Assembly (NCBI GenBank): GCA_030549495.1
Contig: JAUIRK010000945.1
Location: forward strand, 889,501-953,500
Source of the DNA: Nectonema munidae
Lineage: Eukaryota > Nematomorpha > Nectonematoida > Nectonematidae
Length of the DNA stretch: 64,000 nucleotides
Direction: 5' to 3'
Shown: one piece after another, positions 34,466 to 46,559 of the stretch
How positions within the stretch are numbered: the stretch's first letter is position 1
How the letters are laid out: every line of letters starts with the position of its first letter
Made by a program: the position numbers and the translations under genes
The notes under the pieces: model-generated
Databases searched by the model: none
Seen by the model: only the letters and a program-made list of their open reading frames with translations
Told to the model about the DNA's origin: nothing

Positions 34466-34855
34466 ACTCATTTTATAATAAAGGGTAAGATAATTAATTG
34501 TCATTACGCATGCCTTGATGAATCTATGATGCAATTCACGTTTTGTTGGATCAGCATTAGAATGAATTACGAGTTTCATGCGCCATTTTATCTCTCAACA
34601 CACTCCATCATCATTACAACTTCATGAAAATGGCGCCAAAAGTTGCCTTTTAAATCCTATAAAATGGGCATGCACCAAATTGCCCTATAAATGTATTTAT
34701 TAACAAATATAATTAATTATTTTATATAATCAATATTCTAATTATAATGAATTATTCTATAATTACTTTTCTCCCAAAAAGCATGAAACTTGGTAAGGAG
34801 CGGTCTTTATTGAAAAGCTCTTTTTAATCAGTAAAATTTATTTTCCGTCTTTCAC

Positions 34856-34903
34856 CGTTATTGCCTGCGAATCTTCGAGAAGGCCACATAATATATACAT
34901 AAC
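34856..34903 (-). CDS. Exon-like segment alpha (16 codons, phase 0-0)
   Basis: Minus strand, acceptor GGTTTTCTAG, donor ACG|GTGAAAG, peptide VMYILCGLLEDSQAIT. Joined to beta it gives a continuous helical stretch (LLEDSQAIT-QIVYTLSQM). Copies: 38863-38910, 42865-42912, 49717-49764, 53730-53777 and 57743-57790. The unit 6 copy differs by one silent change (TCG to TCA). Confidence 0.4.
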
Positions 34904-35094
34904 CTAGAAAACCGTTACGTGATTACCAACATTCAAGAGGCATCACGCTAGCTTAAATAAAAAAATTAAAGAAAACATTTTGAAAATTTGGTAAAAATCA
35001 TTATTACTTATTAGATATTTTGCTTGCTTAACTACCAAAGTTGCTTTAAAAAAAGACAAAATGAAAATGGTATATTTAATTTCTTCCTTCTCCC

Positions 35095-38000
35095 TTAACC
35101 CATTTAAGACCAAGCAAAGCAGACGATATCTAAAAAAACGCAGACGATTTATATTCAAAGTCATTGAAAAAAGCAGACGAAGATGAAATTACTTATGTTC
35201 CAAAATAGGAACATTGGTCGTAAATGTGTTAACCCAAATACAACCAACGGCACCTATAGCTGACACCTTTTAAATAAAATCGTCTGTGTTTATCAATGCC
35301 TTTTAATACAAATCTTCTGCTTTACATAAGATATCGTCTGATTATACTGAACGTAAACGGGTTAACCTATTTTGGACGAGTGTGAGGACTTAGATCACTG
35401 GTTCCCCACCTTTCTCTCCTACGGATCCCTTATAATAATAATAATAATAATCAATTTTAGGGCTAGTGTTCCCAGCTCATGTCTTTTTTGACTATTTCTA
35501 TCCATGTCATCTTTGGCTTGCCTTTACTCTTACCTAAAGCTTTTTTAATTAGATCACCGGAAGGTCTTCTATTTACATGCCCAAACCACCTTAACCTTTG
35601 TATTTCCAATACTTTATTTATTTCATTTACTTGACAAAACTTTTTATCTTTTCACTACTTATTTGATCTTTTAAATTAAATTTGCACATGATTCTTAACA
35701 TCTTCATCTCTGTGGTGTTTAGTCTATTTTTCTCAGATGCCCAACTTTGGCCACACTAAACTAGACCTAATACAACTTCTATAAAGAAAACCCCTTAATT
35801 TTAACGAAAAGATACTATTGCATAAAATACCACTTAACGCTTTAAATTTTTTCCAAGTTAGTTGTATTCTATGTTCTCCCTACAGAATAACTTACACCAC
35901 CTGTTTTGTCTAAAACCTCACCTAAATAACAAAATTGTTTAACCTCTTCCAATTCTACGCCGCCTACTACTACTTTTTCTTCCAATACTACATCGGTATT
36001 TGGGTTGAAACTTAAACAGCAGCTACGCTTTAAATTTGTCGTATTTATCAAACTGTCCTTAATGTTTGAGCATTTTTTATGTACCCACTTATTGCAATGT
36101 ACACAAAGAATAGAGTTTCTTTTAACTCTTTTTCGCAAACCCCACATGGATCTATTTTGGAAACTGTGTTCTCAGTACCCTTAAAAGAATCGCTAATTTT
36201 CATCCACTTAGTTTTGCTAGTGTTTATTCTTAAACCTTTTTTCTCTAGTGTCTCATACCATGTGCTAATCTTTTTACTTAATTCTTCAGAAGATTCTCCC
36301 ATTAGTACTATACCATATCTGCATATCTCGTATCTTCTTTAAATCCTTAAGAATTTCATCAAGAATAATATTGAATAAAAAAATAATCAATATTTCGACC
36401 TTTGCGGTCTTTCTCAAGATTCTAAACACAAAATTTTTTACCATCAAGTTGAAATAGATAAATGTATGGAGATATAGATGTCATATGTGGTTGGAAGTGT
36501 GGGGTTTCATGTTTAAAATACTTACATAATGAGGAGAGATGGAACGAAATAGTGAAAGTGAAAATACTACCATTTTTGTTTAGAATCTTGAGAAAGTCCG
36601 CAAAGATCGAAATATTGATTATTTCTATCATTTGTAAAGTCGAGTTGTTAATAAAGTGTTTTTCAACTTTTTTTTTAATTTCTTTACAATGTCATAAATG
36701 TTTGTTTGCATTTCTGCATTTAGATTTGGTATAAAGAGGCTGAGTAAAAGCGTTTTCGACGCACAAATAAGTTGCAGGGAAGCGGCATCAAATCTTTGAT
36801 TGCTCTGGATGCCAATTTAGAGTGCTCTTTTATCGCGCTTTTTGTTTTTTTAGGGGATTAAACAATCTTACTCACTGCACGATATAATTTCGTCGTTGAT
36901 GACAATTTTTCTATCTATAAGAGATTGCAAAGACATTTAATGTACTATTATTTTTCAAATAGCCGGCTAGCGAGCCAAAAAGAATAAATCGATTGAAGAA
37001 AGAGGCTCTCCTTCTCTCTCTTCTCTCCCAACCTTATTTTGCTCCGTAGAACCTCTTCCCTGTATATGGAATCTGATAATGGGGCCGTATATAGTATAAA
37101 AAATTTTTGACGTATCCGTTACCTAATCTTTACGGACCCTTATGTGTCCGCGTAGCGCAGGTTGGGAACCACTGCTTCAAATCCTAAATATTCTCTTGTT
37201 TCCGTATTTTGTCTCATCAAGGTGGTTTTGGAAAGTCTTTCTTGAAAACGCTGCAGCTATGGATATCGAGAGTAGAGTAGAGGTTATGACTTTTTTGGTT
37301 TGTGAGTGAACTCTTCAGTATATAAAAGCAATTCACAGAATGTTAACTTGTTAAATTTTTACAAAATCTAGATTTGCTACAAAAAATGATTGACTATTAA
37401 AAATGTTGAGCTATTAGGATAAAAAATTGACCTAATAGCTTGGTCTTCTTTTATACAAACTCTAGAAAATAAGGCCATTTACGTGTTTTAAACTACGTGC
37501 TATTACAATTCAAAAGGCATCTCTTCATTGACTTTTAATTTATATAAACGACATGTTGGTAAACTACAGCGCGTTGGCTGCATGCTACCTGCTAAGTCAT
37601 TTGAGGTGGTATTCATACCACAAAATCATTGATTGGTTAGAAGTGTTTCGATTAAAAATGCCTTTCTTTTTTCCTCTCCCGGTTTTGCCTTTTTGTAGTC
37701 GATTCGCCTTTTGGTAGCTTAATTCTCAATCTATGAAGTCATCTTTAAGGGAATATTTATTGTTTAAGCGCATAATAATCCTTAAAGGAATCTTTTTTAC
37801 ATTATAAATTTACTTTGAAAATTAAAATTTTGTTGATGAAATTTTCCTTCATTCTTAAAGCGGATTCTTTCATGAAAGAGTTTACGCATACTCCAAAACC
37901 CCCTTTTCAATTGCACCCTTGGGGCATATGTGCGCCATACTAGAAAAGAGTCACTGCTCTGCCTTCATACTGTGCCCAACGAACACGATATATATGTGTA

Positions 38001-39101
38001 TGTGTGTATTGTGTTTCATCCATTTACTTGTTTCAACAGCTTCATTGAAGTGTTCAGGACAAAAATCAAGTAGTATCATCTTTTTTTTGAAATAATTTAT
38101 AGATCATGTGACCAGTGCGACATTATGAGTGATACACAGCACAGTATATGTGTATGTGTATGCATTCTACACACTTTCACCTTCCTTTCCAGCAGTTCAA
38201 GATTTTTCATTGCTGTCTTTTTGACTTTTTTCGAGAATACTCTTCTCATCAAACTTTTCGCAACGTAAGCTTCTTCATGCTTGTATATCATTTGACTCAA
38301 GGTGTACACAATTTGCTACCATAAAAATATGAAGAAGTCTTTTATCAATTGAATTAAAGGTTTTTATTTACTTTTTGTGCAACTACGAGCAAAGAAGGGG
38401 GGGATTGAACCCGAGACCACCTACCTTGTGGTTTCTAGGCTAAGTATCTAACGATCCTTGCTCACACGCCCCACTCATTTTATAATAAAGGGTAAGATAA
38501 TTAATTGTCATTACGCATGCCTTGATGAATCTATGATGCAATTCACGTTTTGTTGGATCAGCATTAGAATGAATTACGAGTTTCATGCGCCATTTTATCT
38601 CTCAACACACTCCATCATCATTACAACTTCATGAAAATGGCGCCAAAAGTTGCCTTTTAAATCCTATAAAATGGGCATGCACCAAATTGCCCTATAAATG
38701 TATTTATTAACAAATATAATTAATTATTTTATATAATCAATATTCTAATTATAATGAATTATTCTATAATTACTTTTCTCCCAAAAAGCATGAAACTTGG
38801 TAAGGAGCGGTCTTTATTGAAAAGCTCTTTTTAATCAGTAAAATTTATTTTCCGTCTTTCACCGTTATTGCCTGCGAATCTTCGAGAAGGCCACATAATA
38901 TATACATAACCTAGAAAACCGTTACGTGATTACCAACATTCAAGAGGCATCACGCTAGCTTAAATAAAAAAATTAAAGAAAACATTTTGAAAATTTGGTA
39001 AAAATCATTATTACTTATTAGATATTTTGCTTGCTTAACTACCAAAGTTGCTTTAAAAAAAGACAAAATGAAAATGGTATATTTAATTTCTTCCTTCTCC
39101 C
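35095..39101. repeat. Array unit 2 (4007 bp)
   Basis: It lacks the 122-bp LINE segment of unit 1. It carries an intermediate TTGACAAAACTTTT state in the LINE fragment and a private G-run expansion in the SINE (38398-38403). MITE 35099-35361; exon-like segments gamma 37140-37256, beta 38181-38315, alpha 38863-38910. Confidence 0.95.
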
Positions 39102-42100
39102 TTAACCCATTTAAGACCAAGCAAAGCAGACGATATCTAAAAAAACGCAGACGATTTATATTCAAAGTCATTGAAAAAAGCAGACGAAGATGAAATTACT
39201 TATGTTCCAAAATAGGAACATTGGTCGTAAATGTGTTAACCCAAATACAACCAACGGCACCTATAGCTGACACCTTTTAAATAAAATCGTCTGTGTTTAT
39301 CAATGCCTTTTAATACAAATCTTCTGCTTTACATAAGATATCGTCTGATTATACTGAACGTAAACGGGTTAACCTATTTTGGACGAGTGTGAGGACTTAG
39401 ATCACTGGTTCCCCACCTTTCTCTCCTACGGATCCCTTATAATAATAATAATAATAATCAATTTTAGGGCTAGTGTTCCCAGCTCATGTCTTTTTTGACT
39501 ATTTCTATCCATGTCATCTTTGGCTTGCCTTTACTCTTACCTAAAGCTTTTTTAATTAGATCACCGGAAGGTCTTCTATTTACATGCCCAAACCACCTTA
39601 ACCTTTGTATTTCCAATACTTTATTTATTTCATTTACTTGACAAACTTTTTATCTTTTCACTACTTATTTGATCTTTTAAATTAAATTTGCACATGATTC
39701 TTAACATCTTCATCTCTGTGGTGTTTAGTCTATTTTTCTCAGATGCCCAACTTTGGCCACACTAAACTAGACCTAATACAACTTCTATAAAGAAAACCCC
39801 TTAATTTTAACGAAAAGATACTATTGCATAAAATACCACTTAACGCTTTAAATTTTTTCCAAGTTAGTTGTATTCTATGTTCTCCCTACAGAATAACTTA
39901 CACCACCTGTTTTGTCTAAAACCTCACCTAAATAACAAAATTGTTTAACCTCTTCCAATTCTACGCCGCCTACTACTACTTTTTCTTCCAATACTACATC
40001 GGTATTTGGGTTGAAACTTAAACAGCAGCTACGCTTTAAATTTGTCGTATTTATCAAACTGTCCTTAATGTTTGAGCATTTTTTATGTACCCACTTATTG
40101 CAATGTACACAAAGAATAGAGTTTCTTTTAACTCTTTTTCGCAAACCCCACATGGATCTATTTTGGAAACTGTGTTCTCAGTACCCTTAAAAGAATCGCT
40201 AATTTTCATCCACTTAGTTTTGCTAGTGTTTATTCTTAAACCTTTTTTCTCTAGTGTCTCATACCATGTGCTAATCTTTTTACTTAATTCTTCAGAAGAT
40301 TCTCCCATTAGTACTATACCATATCTGCATATCTCGTATCTTCTTTAAATCCTTAAGAATTTCATCAAGAATAATATTGAATAAAAAAATAATCAATATT
40401 TCGACCTTTGCGGTCTTTCTCAAGATTCTAAACACAAAATTTTTTACCATCAAGTTGAAATAGATAAATGTATGGAGATATAGATGTCATATGTGGTTGG
40501 AAGTGTGGGGTTTCATGTTTAAAATACTTACATAATGAGGAGAGATGGAACGAAATAGTGAAAGTGAAAATACTACCATTTTTGTTTAGAATCTTGAGAA
40601 AGTCCGCAAAGATCGAAATATTGATTATTTCTATCATTTGTAAAGTCGAGTTGTTAATAAAGTGTTTTTCAACTTTTTTTTTAATTTCTTTACAATGTCA
40701 TAAATGTTTGTTTGCATTTCTGCATTTAGATTTGGTATAAAGAGGCTGAGTAAAAGCGTTTTCGACGCACAAATAAGTTGCAGGGAAGCGGCATCAAATC
40801 TTTGATTGCTCTGGATGCCAATTTAGAGTGCTCTTTTATCGCGCTTTTTGTTTTTTTAGGGGATTAAACAATCTTACTCACTGCACGATATAATTTCGTC
40901 GTTGATGACAATTTTTCTATCTATAAGAGATTGCAAAGACATTTAATGTACTATTATTTTTCAAATAGCCGGCTAGCGAGCCAAAAAGAATAAATCGATT
41001 GAAGAAAGAGGCTCTCCTTCTCTCTCTTCTCTCCCAACCTTATTTTGCTCCGTAGAACCTCTTCCCTGTATATGGAATCTGATAATGGGGCCGTATATAG
41101 TATAAAAAATTTTTGACGTATCCGTTACCTAATCTTTACGGACCCTTATGTGTCCGCGTAGCGCAGGTTGGGAACCACTGCTTCAAATCCTAAATATTCT
41201 CTTGTTTCCGTATTTTGTCTCATCAAGGTGGTTTTGGAAAGTCTTTCTTGAAAACGCTGCAGCTATGGATATCGAGAGTAGAGTAGAGGTTATGACTTTT
41301 TTGGTTTGTGAGTGAACTCTTCAGTATATAAAAGCAATTCACAGAATGTTAACTTGTTAAATTTTTACAAAATCTAGATTTGCTACAAAAAATGATTGAC
41401 TATTAAAAATGTTGAGCTATTAGGATAAAAAATTGACCTAATAGCTTGGTCTTCTTTTATACAAACTCTAGAAAATAAGGCCATTTACGTGTTTTAAACT
41501 ACGTGCTATTACAATTCAAAAGGCATCTCTTCATTGACTTTTAATTTATATAAACGACATGTTGGTAAACTACAGCGCGTTGGCTGCATGCTACCTGCTA
41601 AGTCATTTGAGGTGGTATTCATACCACAAAATCATTGATTGGTTAGAAGTGTTTCGATTAAAAATGCCTTTCTTTTTTCCTCTCCCGGTTTTGCCTTTTT
41701 GTAGTCGATTCGCCTTTTGGTAGCTTAATTCTCAATCTATGAAGTCATCTTTAAGGGAATATTTATTGTTTAAGCGCATAATAATCCTTAAAGGAATCTT
41801 TTTTACATTATAAATTTACTTTGAAAATTAAAATTTTGTTGATGAAATTTTCCTTCATTCTTAAAGCGGATTCTTTCATGAAAGAGTTTACGCATACTCC
41901 AAAACCCCCTTTTCAATTGCACCCTTGGGGCATATGTGCGCCATACTAGAAAAGAGTCACTGCTCTGCCTTCATACTGTGCCCAACGAACACGATATATA
42001 TGTGTATGTGTGTATTGTGTTTCATCCATTTACTTGTTTCAACAGCTTCATTGAAGTGTTCAGGACAAAAATCAAGTAGTATCATCTTTTTTTTGAAATA

Positions 42101-43103
42101 ATTTATAGATCATGTGACCAGTGCGACATTATGAGTGATACACAGCACAGTATATGTGTATGTGTATGCATTCTACACACTTTCACCTTCCTTTCCAGCA
42201 GTTCAAGATTTTTCATTGCTGTCTTTTTGACTTTTTTCGAGAATACTCTTCTCATCAAACTTTTCGCAACGTAAGCTTCTTCATGCTTGTATATCATTTG
42301 ACTCAAGGTGTACACAATTTGCTACCATAAAAATATGAAGAAGTCTTTTATCAATTGAATTAAAGGTTTTTATTTACTTTTTGTGCAACTACGAGCAAAG
42401 AAGGGATTGAACCCGAGACCACCTACCTTGTGGTTTCTAGGCTAAGTATCTAACGATCCTTGCTCACACGCCCCACTCATTTTATAATAAAGGGTAAGAT
42501 AATTAATTGTCATTACGCATGCCTTGATGAATCTATGATGCAATTCACGTTTTGTTGGATCAGCATTAGAATGAATTACGAGTTTCATGCGCCATTTTAT
42601 CTCTCAACACACTCCATCATCATTACAACTTCATGAAAATGGCGCCAAAAGTTGCCTTTTAAATCCTATAAAATGGGCATGCACCAAATTGCCCTATAAA
42701 TGTATTTATTAACAAATATAATTAATTATTTTATATAATCAATATTCTAATTATAATGAATTATTCTATAATTACTTTTCTCCCAAAAAGCATGAAACTT
42801 GGTAAGGAGCGGTCTTTATTGAAAAGCTCTTTTTAATCAGTAAAATTTATTTTCCGTCTTTCACCGTTATTGCCTGCGAATCTTCGAGAAGGCCACATAA
42901 TATATACATAACCTAGAAAACCGTTACGTGATTACCAACATTCAAGAGGCATCACGCTAGCTTAAATAAAAAAATTAAAGAAAACATTTTGAAAATTTGG
43001 TAAAAATCATTATTACTTATTAGATATTTTGCTTGCTTAACTACCAAAGTTGCTTTAAAAAAAGACAAAATGAAAATGGTATATTTAATTTCTTCCTTCT
43101 CCC
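39102..43103. repeat. Array unit 3 (4002 bp)
   Basis: It shares the TTGACAAACTTTT state with units 4-6 but keeps GAAGATGAAATT in the MITE like units 1-2. MITE 39106-39368; exon-like segments gamma 41146-41262, beta 42187-42321, alpha 42865-42912. Confidence 0.95.
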
Positions 43104-44066
43104 TTAACCCATTTAAGACCAAGCAAAGCAGACGATATCTAAAAAAACGCAGACGATTTATATTCAAAGTCATTGAAAAAAGCAGACGAAGAGGAAATTA
43201 CTTATGTTCCAAAATAGGAACATTGGTCGTAAATGTGTTAACCCAAATACAACCAACGGCACCTATAGCTGACACCTTTTAAATAAAATCGTCTGTGTTT
43301 ATCAATGCCTTTTAATACAAATCTTCTGCTTTACATAAGATATCGTCTGATTATACTGAACGTAAACGGGTTAACCTATTTTGGACGAGTGTGAGGACTT
43401 AGATCACTGGTTCCCCACCTTTCTCTCCTACGGATCCCTTATAATAATAATAATAATAATCAATTTTAGGGCTAGTGTTCCCAGCTCATGTCTTTTTTGA
43501 CTATTTCTATCCATGTCATCTTTGGCTTGCCTTTACTCTTACCTAAAGCTTTTTTAATTAGATCACCGGAAGGTCTTCTATTTACATGCCCAAACCACCT
43601 TAACCTTTGTATTTCCAATACTTTATTTATTTCATTTACTTGACAAACTTTTTATCTTTTCACTACTTATTTGATCTTTTAAATTAAATTTGCACATGAT
43701 TCTTAACATCTTCATCTCTGTGGTGTTTAGTCTATTTTTCTCAGATGCCCAACTTTGGCCACACTAAACTAGACCTAATACAACTTCTATAAAGAAAACC
43801 CCTTAATTTTAACGAAAAGATACTATTGCATAAAATACCACTTAACGCTTTAAATTTTTTCCAAGTTAGTTGTATTCTATGTTCTCCCTACAGAATAACT
43901 TACACCACCTGTTTTGTCTAAAACCTCACCTAAATAACAAAATTGTTTAACCTCTTCCAATTCTACGCCGCCTACTACTACTTTTTCTTCCAATACTACA
44001 TCGGTATTTGGGTTGAAACTTAAACAGCAGCTACGCTTTAAATTTGTCGTATTTATCAAACTGTCC

Positions 44067-44070
44067 TTAA
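44067..44070. repeat. piggyBac target duplication TTAA, left
   Basis: Pairs with TTAA at 46918-46921. The other five units show the empty site CTGTCCTTAATGTTTGAG. Confidence 0.95.
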
Positions 44071-44433
44071 CCCATTAGTTCCCTGCGTTGCCCCAAAGCA
44101 ACACAACTTTAGGGCCGTAAAACAGTAAAATAAAAATATTAAAAAGTGTATTTTTTGTACTAATGGATCAAATTAAATAAGCTTTATTTAATTTTTTAAT
44201 TCTTTTCATGATTTTTTGACTTTAAAAGCAACAGAAGCGTCTTAACTTTTGGTAATTGCTTTAAAATATTTTTTATATAAATATGACCAATATTATTTTA
44301 TCTGTACTCCAAAGCAATCTATAAAATATTTTTATTGCACTAAAAATAGTTACTCATATTTTCGAAGTTTTTTGATAAAAAAAACTACTTTAAAAACTTT
44401 ATTTTTTATAACATAATTTATCAAAAAATAAAA

Positions 44434-44476
44434 GCGTTGCCCTTGGGCAACGCAGGGCTGTTGCTTTAAAGCAACA
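44434..44476. repeat. Two perfect palindromes in the piggyBac subterminal region
   Basis: GCGTTGCCC-TT-GGGCAACGC (44434-44453) and TGTTGCTTTAAAGCAACA (44459-44476). Related hairpins sit near both ends, so they are likely transposase-binding or cleavage-assisting sites; that role is inference. Confidence 0.75.
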
Positions 44477-44653
44477 ATAAATAAATCTAAAAATATATTA
44501 AATTTTTTATTTATTATTGAAATAACAAAACATTTAAGAAAAAAAACATAGAAAGATTTTGAATTTTTTTTAAATTTGTTTTAAAATATTATTTTACTAT
44601 TATTTTTTAGTATATTTTTTTAATCTAAACTGCAATTCATACTTTTTTCTAAA

Positions 44654-46559
44654 ATGGCGAACGTTGATCAAATAAAGAGACGTTTAAAAGAATCAAAAGG
44701 AAAAAATTCAAATAAAAAAATTACCCAAGCAGTTGAAAGTAAACATCTTACAATTAATGATGCCATTGATGCTCTCAACAGTAATCTCAATTGGCTTGAT
44801 GCAAATATTTTTATGGCTGCGCCTGATGATGTAAACTGTTCAGATGAGATTCAGGTGATGAAACAAACTTCGAGTTACACAATTTATCAAAAGAACAATT
44901 ACTAGCCCAATGTGAACTCCAGTTAATTTGTAATTTTCAAGACGACACCGTTATAATTGATAATAAAAATAGAGATCAGATGACAGATTTCAACAAAGTT
45001 ATGACTCAAGATTTATTCTCAGGTAACAACAAATGGATGTCCTCTCATTTATCGCGAAAATGAATACCAACGTAATATAAAAACTATCATAGAAAGTTTT
45101 CAAGTACCTATCTATAGGTTTTTCAACAGAAAAAATGACAAATTCAAACTGCCAATGGAATAGCGTTAAATTTTTTGAATTATTTTTTGACAATGAAGTT
45201 ATTGATTTTATTATAGAAAGGACAAATCAATATGCAATTGAAAATGGCGCTGTTGGATGGACACCACTCAAAAGAGAAACTTTTTTTTTTGTTTTTTAGG
45301 AATTCTTATGTTGAGTGGTTATGTGCAACTCCCATCTTATAGGATGTTTTGGGAAGAAGCTCCACATGTCCAACATCGACTAGTTAAAAATGCAATGCCT
45401 AGAAATCAATTTACCTCAATTTTTCAGAATCTTCACTTTTGTGACAATAGAACTCTTGATCCAACTGACAAATGCGCAAAAGTCCGACCACTTTTAAATT
45501 TAATAAGAAACAATTGTCAAAAATTTGCTTTGTTGACAAAAAAAGTTGATGTTGACGAGTCAATGATTCCTTATTATGGAAAGTTTGGCCAAACACTTAA
45601 GCAAAGAATGCCAATGAAACCAATTCGTTCAGGATACAAAATCTGGTGCTAAAACTTACATGGAGGATACCTTTATGATTTTGAAGTATATCAAGGTAAA
45701 GGTTCAAAAAATGAATTTAGTAAAAACTTTGGTTTAGGACCAAGTGTTGTTCTTGGTCTACTAAAATCTTTACCAGAAGGTCATTTTACAGTATACATTG
45801 ACAACTACTTTAACTCAATACCACTTTTAAAATACTTAAAAAACAAAAACATTGGATGCACAGGAACAATAAAAACTAACATGATACAAGATTGTCCCTT
45901 ACCTTCAAAAGCCGAATTTAAAAAGAAGAAAAAAGGATCTATTCTAGGTTATAAAGATGCGAATAGTGGCGTTGAATTAGTGATGTGGAATGATAATGGG
46001 CCTGTGATAGCTGCATCTAATTTTGAAAGCATTGAGCCTGTGGGGCTTGCAAAAAGATGGTCACAACAGTTGAAAGAATAAGTTACCGTTTCAAGACCAT
46101 CAATGATTGCCAATTATAATAAATCAATGGGTGGTACTGATCAGATGGATCAAGCTTTATCAACCTACAGGCCCTTTATCAGAAATAGAAAATGGTATTG
46201 GCCATTTTTTTTAATATTGTTTAGAAGTTAGCATGTACAATTCATGGTTATTACATAAAAGTATTGAAGAACCATGCACATTTTTGGAACACATACGGTC
46301 AATTGCGACTTCATATTTGCAAATTTATTGTCATGATAAAAAAGTGATTCCAACAAAAATTACAGTTTTTCACAATAGCCGTGTTTCTAGACGAATTGAT
46401 GATTCAATGCGATATGATGGCGTAAATCATTTTCCTGGAATGGATGACAATAAATCGAGATGTGCTCTCTGTGGCAAAACAACAAAAAGAAAGTGCACAA
46501 AGTGCAATCTTAAACTCCATGATTATTGTTTTTCAGCTTTTCATGGATTAAAAGAATAG
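44654..46559 (+). pseudogene. piggyBac transposase, several breaks
   Basis: The N-terminal piece (44654-44905) begins MANVDQIKRRLKESKG. A middle region (about 45100-45250) includes FFDNEVIDFIIERTNQYA. The catalytic core (45257-46200) has DVDESMIPYYGKFG (first Asp), VYIDNYFNSIPLLKYL (second Asp) and SMGGTDQMDQ (third Asp). The C-terminal zinc-binding end is CALCGKTTKRKCTKCNLKLHDYC. In-frame stops lie at 45650-45652 and 46079-46081, and there is a frame change in the T run near 46207, so this copy is inactive although its ends look whole. Confidence 0.92.

Larger units (their letters stand above)
30953..35094. repeat. Array unit 1 (4142 bp), the most divergent copy
   Basis: It begins at TTAA with the MITE (30957-31219). 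A hAT-like element follows (31254-33168) that encloses a LINE fragment and Penelope-like ends, then about 1.9 kb with a SINE and exon-like segments at 33134-33250, 34178-34312 and 34856-34903 (minus). Only this unit keeps about 122 bp of LINE sequence (31335-31456) that is absent from all others. It also differs in many single bases in its first 2 kb, as expected at an array edge. Confidence 0.95.
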